This document shows positions 13,862-18,003 of a stretch of 18,003 nucleotides of DNA, one piece after another. The stretch is taken from positions 1 to 18,003 of the forward strand of contig JAGQLF010000016.1 in assembly GCA_020429545.1 (NCBI GenBank), in the 5' to 3' direction. The position numbers and the translations under genes were made by a program. The notes under the pieces were generated by a model. It did not search any database, was not told where the DNA came from, and worked only from the letters and a program-made list of their open reading frames with translations. This DNA is from Candidatus Dojkabacteria bacterium (GTDB lineage: Bacteria > Patescibacteriota > Dojkabacteria > J137). Position 1 is the first letter of the stretch. Each line of letters begins with the position of its first letter.

Positions 13862-14788
13862 ATGGATGACTTTGAATTATTCTCTTCTCGTGATTCACTC
13901 GGAATTGTAACTACTAACCTTAATAACGTTATTTCAGATTTCCATACTGCTGAGCCTAATTCGTTGGAAGAAGCTAATCAATTGCTAGAAGAAGGACAGC
14001 TTGGAAACTTAAAGTTTTCTCATTTTTTGGAACAATGGCAAGAAATATTAGATATTCGTGTACGATATCCGGAGCAAGAAGACTTAAATGTACCTGCAGA
14101 ATTGGGTAGTAGTAGACATAAAGTAGAAACATTAATTCTAGATATTGATTTACTTGAGGATGGAAAATTTGAAACAAGGAGTGTCCCTGTTGTTGCTAAG
14201 TTAATGTCTTCAGAGCAAGCTAGCTCAGAGCTTTTAGCATACAAAGCAGCGCCTCAACCTTCTTTAGAAGTTTTTGCTTTAATGATTGATGAAACAGAAT
14301 CTATGGGTAGTAGAAGAAGTTCTATTTTATTAACAATAGCCGATTCAAATTTAGTCTCTGTTGAAACTAGACTAAAAGCACAGATTGATATGCTGGAAGA
14401 AGTTATAGACAAAAGTAATTTTGAAATCTTATTGAATGGAATAAAAAATAACCTAAAAGAAATAATTAGCAATAGTTATGCTACATTTAAAGAGTTACAT
14501 TCACATGGCATTATTCATGGTGATCCAGCTTCTAGAAATGTATTACAAGATATAATAAATCAGGATTTCTTATTATGTGACTTTGAAGCAGCAAAAGATA
14601 TAAATAGCCTAGACTCTGAGGATGAAGCAATTTTGCAAAAAGGTTATGAGCTAAGTGATTTTTTAGGAAGCGTATTTGAAGAATTAAATAAGTTTTGGGA
14701 TAGTAGGGGAATTGATTCACCTCAAAGTGAACCGATTTCTTCTATGCTTACAGATTTAAACAAAGAGATTTTGCAAGAATTACAATAA
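13862..14788 (+). CDS. Atypical protein-kinase-like phosphotransferase (HGD type)
   Basis: 308 aa from ATG 13862; a TTG 24 bases upstream inside the previous gene is less likely. IIHGDPASRNVL has the kinase catalytic-loop pattern: D221 as catalytic base and N226 as metal ligand. LLCDFEAAKD follows, with D240 of a DFE version of the DFG motif. Upstream, VVAKLM (K113) and SSELLAYKAA (E123) fit the Lys-Glu pair of the N-lobe, though only 10 residues apart. HGD instead of HRD is typical of RIO, Bud32, aminoglycoside and lipopolysaccharide kinases. A linker of about 60 residues between lobes (MLEEVIDKSNFEILLNGI) is helical. The first 90 residues are acidic and unassigned. Kinase fold: fairly sure. 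Substrate: unknown. The fusion-like closeness to the 129-aa gene suggests they act together. Confidence 0.75.
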   Translation: MDDFELFSSRDSLGIVTTNLNNVISDFHTAEPNSLEEANQLLEEGQLGNLKFSHFLEQWQEILDIRVRYPEQEDLNVPAELGSSRHKVETLILDIDLLEDGKFETRSVPVVAKLMSSEQASSELLAYKAAPQPSLEVFALMIDETESMGSRRSSILLTIADSNLVSVETRLKAQIDMLEEVIDKSNFEILLNGIKNNLKEIISNSYATFKELHSHGIIHGDPASRNVLQDIINQDFLLCDFEAAKDINSLDSEDEAILQKGYELSDFLGSVFEELNKFWDSRGIDSPQSEPISSMLTDLNKEILQELQ

Positions 14789-14832
14789 ACCAATACCTTT
14801 TGGGTGTTGTTATCAGTTTGAAAGTCACAAAA

Positions 14833-15405
14833 TTAAAGTTCTCCAAGTCTAAATCTAGACTTTCTTACATCCTTAACCCATGATTGAAAGTCCTTTAATC
14901 TTATTCCATAACCTTCTTGACCTATCCTTAATATTTGAAAAACGCTGTTTACTTTTTTCAAAGATTGGCCATATCTTCTTATACTTCTTTCTGTAATATT
15001 TTGAAAAACAACCGGCTTGCCATAGTTTTCAAGCATCTGTTTTAGTATATCTGACATAGTAGAATCTTCAGCATCAGCGCTGGCACTTATATCTTTAAAA
15101 GCCACTAGTGCATTTACAATATACATACCCATAAAATTATTTCTTACAATAGCTTCTCTACTATCTGAATCTGGGAACTGAGATAAATATGCGAGTGTTA
15201 AGTCTAGTTGATTTAAAACAGGTAATTCTTCATAATCTTCTACTCCATGTGAATTAAAAAAATCGGCAACCTCTTGAACAGAAGGCCTATCGTATAGGTT
15301 AGGAGTATGTTGAATTATTGCGTTTCTTAAATCACCATAAAACAATCTGTCTGATGGTGTTTCAGCATTTAAACCTGAGTCTGCATTTATTAATGACGTA
15401 AACAT
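14833..15405 (-). CDS. Hypothetical soluble protein
   Basis: 190 aa, not recognised. There is no signal peptide or membrane helix, so it is probably cytoplasmic and mostly helical. The middle has helices such as MYIVNALVAFKDI and MSDILKQMLENYG; the C-terminal 50 residues are basic (ITERSIRRYGQSLKK, WVKDVRKSRFRLGEL) and could bind nucleic acid, which is only a guess. It converges on the kinase-like gene with a 44-bp gap. The start is ATG at 15405 after an A/T-only stretch with TATAAA 9 nt upstream and no Shine-Dalgarno. The frame is long enough, and its codon use similar enough to its neighbours, to be accepted as real. Confidence 0.7.
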   Translation of the reverse strand: MFTSLINADSGLNAETPSDRLFYGDLRNAIIQHTPNLYDRPSVQEVADFFNSHGVEDYEELPVLNQLDLTLAYLSQFPDSDSREAIVRNNFMGMYIVNALVAFKDISASADAEDSTMSDILKQMLENYGKPVVFQNITERSIRRYGQSLKKVNSVFQILRIGQEGYGIRLKDFQSWVKDVRKSRFRLGEL

Positions 15406-15642
15406 ATTTTATTTTTTATAAATTAATATATTTCTTCAAAAACACCTTGTAGGTAAAGTTCTTGGGTTGGGTAGGTTTATCTCAAAATTTAATATCTATT
15501 ATAAAAGCAATAAATTACATTTTATAATACATTCAGTATATATGTTTTTATATTTGATGTCAATATTTGGCAACTATAAGAATGAGTGTGGTTTGGTTTG
15601 TATGCAAGGATATTCGGAGGTACTAAAGAAAAAGAGTAGAAA

Positions 15643-15704
15643 AGTTAAAAGATAAGAGTTAATAGTTAATAATTAGAGCGTATTTTAACTTTTATCTTTT
15701 AACT
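15643..15704. repeat. 20-bp inverted repeat built from A/T heptads
   Basis: Arms 15643-15662 and 15685-15704 pair over 20 positions with one G-T mismatch, around a 22-nt loop. Both arms are made of 7-mers of the type GTTAAAA, GATAAGA, GTTAATA. It may be a terminator-like hairpin or a variant of the heptad arrays. Confidence 0.7.
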
Positions 15705-15763
15705 CTTAACTTCCTAAAGCTCAATACCAAACAAACTAAAGCCGCAGCAACCCGTACGTCCGC

Positions 15764-15793
15764 TTGACAAATGCAGATCCGTACTGCTAATAT
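15764..15793 (+). promoter_or_regulatory. Strong promoter of the toxin-antitoxin pair, apparently leaderless
   Basis: A perfect TTGACA (15764-15769) and TAATAT (15788-15793) are 18 nt apart. The -10 ends 5 nt before the ATG at 15799, so transcription should begin at the start codon. No Shine-Dalgarno is present. Confidence 0.75.
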
Positions 15794-15798
15794 TAATT

Positions 15799-16053
15799 AT
15801 GAAAACATACACAACAACTGCGCTAAGAGCCAATTTATACAAGGTAATAGACTATATAATAGAAACTGGTAATTCTGTAGCCGTTGAAAAAGACAATCAA
15901 ACGGTTATAATAAACAAGCTTCACAAAAAGAAAAAACTTGATAATCTAACAAAAAATCAAGTTTTACCCCCAAATACTTCACTAGACGAAGTACCTAATT
16001 TACAAACTTTTGACATAAATACAGAATGGAAGGAAGGTCAGAATCTGGAATAG
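15799..16053 (+). CDS. Phd/YefM-type antitoxin
   Basis: 84 aa. The N-terminal part (TTTALRANLYKVIDYIIETG, then VAVEKDNQTVII) matches the Phd/YefM fold, in which the N-terminal domain dimerises and binds operator DNA. The C-terminal half is Lys-rich then acidic (NLQTFDINTEWKEGQNLE), as expected for a flexible tail that wraps and blocks the toxin. The gene overlaps the toxin by 28 bp, giving coupled translation. By analogy with the family it represses its own promoter, but no clear operator palindrome is seen next to the -10. It is leaderless by the promoter position. Confidence 0.85.
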   Translation: MKTYTTTALRANLYKVIDYIIETGNSVAVEKDNQTVIINKLHKKKKLDNLTKNQVLPPNTSLDEVPNLQTFDINTEWKEGQNLE

Positions 16054-16424
16054 TATTTCTTGATACTCATATTGTTGTTTGGCTGTACGCCTCAGATAGT
16101 TCACGATTATCAAGCAGAGCATTAGATTTAATAGAAGAAAACGACTTATTTGTAAGTCCAATGGTAGAGTTAGAACTTCAGTATTTGTACGAAATAGGTA
16201 GAATTATTAAAACTCCTGAAGAGGTATTACAAGAATTGTCTTACTCAATAGGATTGCAAGTTGCAGATTCATCATTAAAAAAATTAATTAAAACTGCAAA
16301 AACACTAACTTGGACAAGAGACCCTTTTGACAAGATGATTACTGCAGAAGCAATGCTAAGTGATAGTTACTTGATTTCAGTTGATAACAAGATAAGAGAA
16401 AATTATGAGAAATGCATTAGCTAG
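16026..16424 (+). CDS. PIN-domain toxin, VapC-like ribonuclease
   Basis: 132 aa, the normal length for a PIN toxin. The acidic metal-binding residues are all present: D13 in FLDTH, E48 in SPMVELELQYL, D99/D102 in TRDPFDKMITAEA, and D120 in ISVDNKI. The TRDPFD signature belongs to the COG3744-like VapC group that pairs with Phd-type antitoxins, which fits its partner. These enzymes cleave RNA when the antitoxin is degraded. Start ATG at 16026 lies within the antitoxin gene; an AAGGAAGG stretch follows the ATG rather than preceding it, so initiation probably depends on coupling. The catalytic set is complete, so the toxin is probably functional. A heptad array overlaps its last codons. Confidence 0.88.
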   Translation: MEGRSESGIVFLDTHIVVWLYASDSSRLSSRALDLIEENDLFVSPMVELELQYLYEIGRIIKTPEEVLQELSYSIGLQVADSSLKKLIKTAKTLTWTRDPFDKMITAEAMLSDSYLISVDNKIRENYEKCIS

Positions 16425-16437
16425 ATAAAAGATAAAT
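16417..16437. repeat. Heptad array H (three units), overlapping the toxin stop
   Basis: TTAGCTA, GATAAAA, GATAAAT, 3 bases before cloverleaf copy 3. It combines the TAG-type and the GATAAAA-type heptads. Confidence 0.55.
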
Positions 16438-16440
16438 GCT

Positions 16441-16549
16441 TGTCAATTCGAGTGATTTTGCTTTAGCAAAATCGTATCGAGAACTTACCCGTTAGATTTT
16501 CTCTACTTCTCGATACAATCCCGATAAATCGGGATCACTCGAAGTGACA
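16441..16549. repeat. Cloverleaf-capable inverted-repeat element, copy 3
   Basis: 109 bp, the cleanest copy. Ends TGTCAATTCGAGT (16441-16453) and ACTCGAAGTGACA (16537-16549). Left hairpin GATTTTGC/GCAAAATC (16454-16473); central hairpin GTATCGAGAA (16474-16483) with TTCTCGATAC (16507-16516); right hairpin ATCCCGAT/ATCGGGAT (16518-16535). It fills the gap between the convergent toxin and rodA genes, where it could also stop transcription from both sides. Confidence 0.85.
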
Positions 16550-16576
16550 AATGAAGTTTATCTTCTATTTCGAATT

Positions 16577-17890
16577 TTATCTCTTCACCCTTAACTGTGC
16601 CTTGGTAACATTCGACTCCTTTTCTGAATGAGCTGTAACCGAAAGCACCAAGCCGATCCCTATCATCATAACCAATATTGCACTACCACCATAGCTAATA
16701 AAGGGTAATGGAACTCCTGTAATAGGCAAAATTCCCACATTCATACCCATATGCTGAAACATGTTCACAAAAACAAGAGCACTTACACCAAAAACTACTA
16801 ATCTGCCAAAAGAATCCTTTGTGGTTTTAGCAATTGCAACAATCCTATTTAGCAAAATTCCAAAAAGAGAGGCCAAAAAGATAATGCCAACCAAACCAAA
16901 TTGCTCACCAATTGCTGCAAATGCAAAGTCATTAAAAGAAAATGGCAAGAATCTATAGTTTGAATGCGTTCCTTTTAAAAAGCCTTTTCCTAAAACTCTA
17001 CCAGAACCAAGAGCAATTTTTGCCTGAGATCTATTCCAGCTTGCAGTGGGGTCTGCATTTGGATTAATAAACGTGTCTATTCGCTGACGTTGATAATCTT
17101 GTAAAACATGATTGTAAGCTACATCTACACTTGGTTTTAGAAATAGAGAAATTAAAATAATTGGAATAATTATGAATAGTTTTAATTTATGCTGCTTTCT
17201 TAAGTAATATGCATTCAAACCTAGTGTTACAGATAAAACAATTGCAAACAGTAAGCTTGAGCTAAAAACAAAAGGCAGAATAAATCCATTAATAAATAAT
17301 GTTACAGAGAGCACAAAAGACTCAGTTATTTTAAAAGTTGTTAAAACCATTATTCCCCAAATAAGACTTATCAAAATGGTATTTCCCAAAGAGTTTTGAA
17401 GTGCTACTAAGCTGGTAGTTAAGAATAAAACCATAAAGCTTGCAGCAATCTTAATTACCAAAAAATTTTCTTTTACAAACTTGTTTGTTTTAAAAGGTTT
17501 ATTAAGCGAGAGAATAAAAGCAGTAGTTAAGATTATTGTAATTTTTGCAAACTCAGCCGGCTGAATGGTAAATCCTACAAGAGAAATCCACCTCTGAGCA
17601 CCCAGTACCTCATCCCCAAAAAAGATAACTGCTATAAGTAAGGTTAGAGTAAATAGAAATGCTAGTGTTTGGAATAAAATGATATTTAACTTTTTGTAAT
17701 TTAGTATAAAAATTATAAACATTAGAACAATTCCAACAGCAACATAAATAATCTGATTTATAAATAATCCCGATGCAGTCTTATCTGGAAAGTATGTAGT
17801 TGAATAAATATTTATTAATCCAATTACCAAAAGTAAAATTACAATTGTTACAACAGTTAAATCAATTTTTTTCAGATTATCTATGTTCAT
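16577..17890 (-). CDS. rodA: RodA/FtsW-family peptidoglycan glycosyltransferase
   Basis: 437 aa from ATG 17890. A TTG 21 bases upstream keeps the frame open, but the -10 box lies between the two, so 17890 is preferred. About ten membrane helices. SEDS-family motifs: SQAKIALGSGRVLGKGF followed by FLPFSFNDFAFAAIGEQFGLVG, where the conserved Asp matches the catalytic Asp of RodA, and the C-terminal MNVGILPITGVPLPFISYGG. The VGILPITGVPLPF form fits RodA slightly better than FtsW. RodA polymerises lipid II glycan strands during side-wall growth, with a class B penicillin-binding protein as partner; none is in this window. The gene converges on the toxin-antitoxin pair and has its own leaderless-type promoter. 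Confidence 0.92.
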   Translation of the reverse strand: MNIDNLKKIDLTVVTIVILLLVIGLINIYSTTYFPDKTASGLFINQIIYVAVGIVLMFIIFILNYKKLNIILFQTLAFLFTLTLLIAVIFFGDEVLGAQRWISLVGFTIQPAEFAKITIILTTAFILSLNKPFKTNKFVKENFLVIKIAASFMVLFLTTSLVALQNSLGNTILISLIWGIMVLTTFKITESFVLSVTLFINGFILPFVFSSSLLFAIVLSVTLGLNAYYLRKQHKLKLFIIIPIILISLFLKPSVDVAYNHVLQDYQRQRIDTFINPNADPTASWNRSQAKIALGSGRVLGKGFLKGTHSNYRFLPFSFNDFAFAAIGEQFGLVGIIFLASLFGILLNRIVAIAKTTKDSFGRLVVFGVSALVFVNMFQHMGMNVGILPITGVPLPFISYGGSAILVMMIGIGLVLSVTAHSEKESNVTKAQLRVKR

Positions 17891-17895
17891 GGTTA

Positions 17896-17925
17896 AGTAT
17901 AAGGCATGCAATTAGCTATTAGCAA
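17896..17925 (-). promoter_or_regulatory. rodA: rodA promoter, decides the start
   Basis: TTGCTA (17920-17925) and TATACT (17896-17901) are 18 nt apart on the minus strand. The -10 ends 5 nt before the ATG at 17890, predicting a leaderless message and ruling against the TTG at 17911. Confidence 0.6.
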
Positions 17926-17929
17926 TTAA
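17909..17929. repeat. Heptad array I (three units)
   Basis: CAATTAG, CTATTAG, CAATTAA, overlapping the rodA -35 and directly followed by the next hairpin element. Confidence 0.55.
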
Positions 17930-18003
17930 CTCCCTTCTCCTGATAGGAGAAGGTGGGACCGACTTTAGTCGGGACCGGATGAGGTCTTGACCTCACCTTT
18001 CTT
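17930..18003. repeat. Three-hairpin intergenic repeat, reaching the window edge
   Basis: Three perfect hairpins in a row: CCTTCTCC/GGAGAAGG (17933-17953), CCGACT/AGTCGG (17959-17972) and TGAGGTC/GACCTCA (17980-17995). The CCTTCTCC...GGAGAAGGTG...GATGAGG pattern resembles a repeat found between genes in many bacteria. The right boundary may lie beyond the window. Confidence 0.7.

Larger units (their letters stand above)
15406..15798. other. 393-bp intergenic region between divergent genes
   Basis: It holds the A/T-rich upstream region of the 190-aa gene, a long heptad-based inverted repeat (15643-15704) and the promoter of the toxin-antitoxin pair. A rightward 62-codon frame at 15467-15655 runs into the inverted repeat and has no homology I recognise, so it is not called. 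Nothing else is seen. Confidence 0.6.

Noticed and set aside
13470..14788. The 129-aa and kinase-like genes as one frameshifted gene
   Set aside because: The first has a normal stop and the second its own ATG 2 bases later; there is no homopolymer at the junction and no known single-protein family to compare with.
14791..14809. Possible terminator hairpin between the convergent kinase-like and 190-aa genes
   Set aside because: The CAATACC/GGTGTTG stem has a wobble pair and no T tract on either strand, so it is too weak to call.
15467..15655. Rightward 62-codon frame in the 393-bp gap
   Set aside because: No clear promoter or ribosome binding site, unremarkable composition, and its end runs into the inverted repeat. 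A small membrane peptide cannot be fully excluded.

Overview
The window is AT-rich bacterial DNA, most likely from a Candidate Phyla Radiation (Patescibacteria) organism; the exact phylum cannot be settled by reading. Reasons: a compact RpoB (1133 aa), an S12 with an N-terminal insertion, many single-pass membrane-anchored proteins of unknown role, few Shine-Dalgarno sequences, and several families of intergenic repeats. Of the 14 complete genes, ten stop with TAA, four with TAG and none with TGA; the code looks standard.

Layout. The left part reads leftward: a membrane-anchored surface protein cut by the window edge (1-490); a secreted parallel beta-helix protein ending in a dockerin-like domain (562-2484); a terminator; then the transcription/translation block, whose transcription order is 230-aa anchored protein, 91-aa helical protein, rpoB, rpoC, rpsL, a 124-aa unknown, rpsG (13238 down to 2577). 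The usual next gene, fusA, is not here. rpoB has two nested promoters and a leader of about 130-150 nt. The middle holds a rightward pair, a 129-aa unknown followed 2 nt later by an atypical HGD-type kinase-like protein (13470-14788), and a convergent 190-aa unknown. Then come a rightward Phd/VapC-type toxin-antitoxin pair from an apparently leaderless promoter (15799-16424) and a leftward RodA/FtsW glycosyltransferase (16577-17890).

The gaps are the most unusual part. Nearly every intergenic space carries a degenerate tandem array of 7-bp units (CTAG plus three bases). Several arrays are followed by a larger inverted-repeat element. Three such elements share 13-bp ends (TGTCANTTCGAGT), an inner hairpin and two side hairpins, and so can fold as a cloverleaf; one lies between rpoB and rpoC.

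The core machinery also diverges. The RpoC trigger loop lacks the near-universal catalytic histidine and arginine, the bridge-helix hinge glycines are replaced, the RpoB rifampicin pocket has changes at Q513, H526, R529, S531 and L533 equivalents, and S12 has R and P at the two classic streptomycin-resistance lysines. The Mg-binding NADFDGD motif is intact, so the polymerase is presumably active but unusual.
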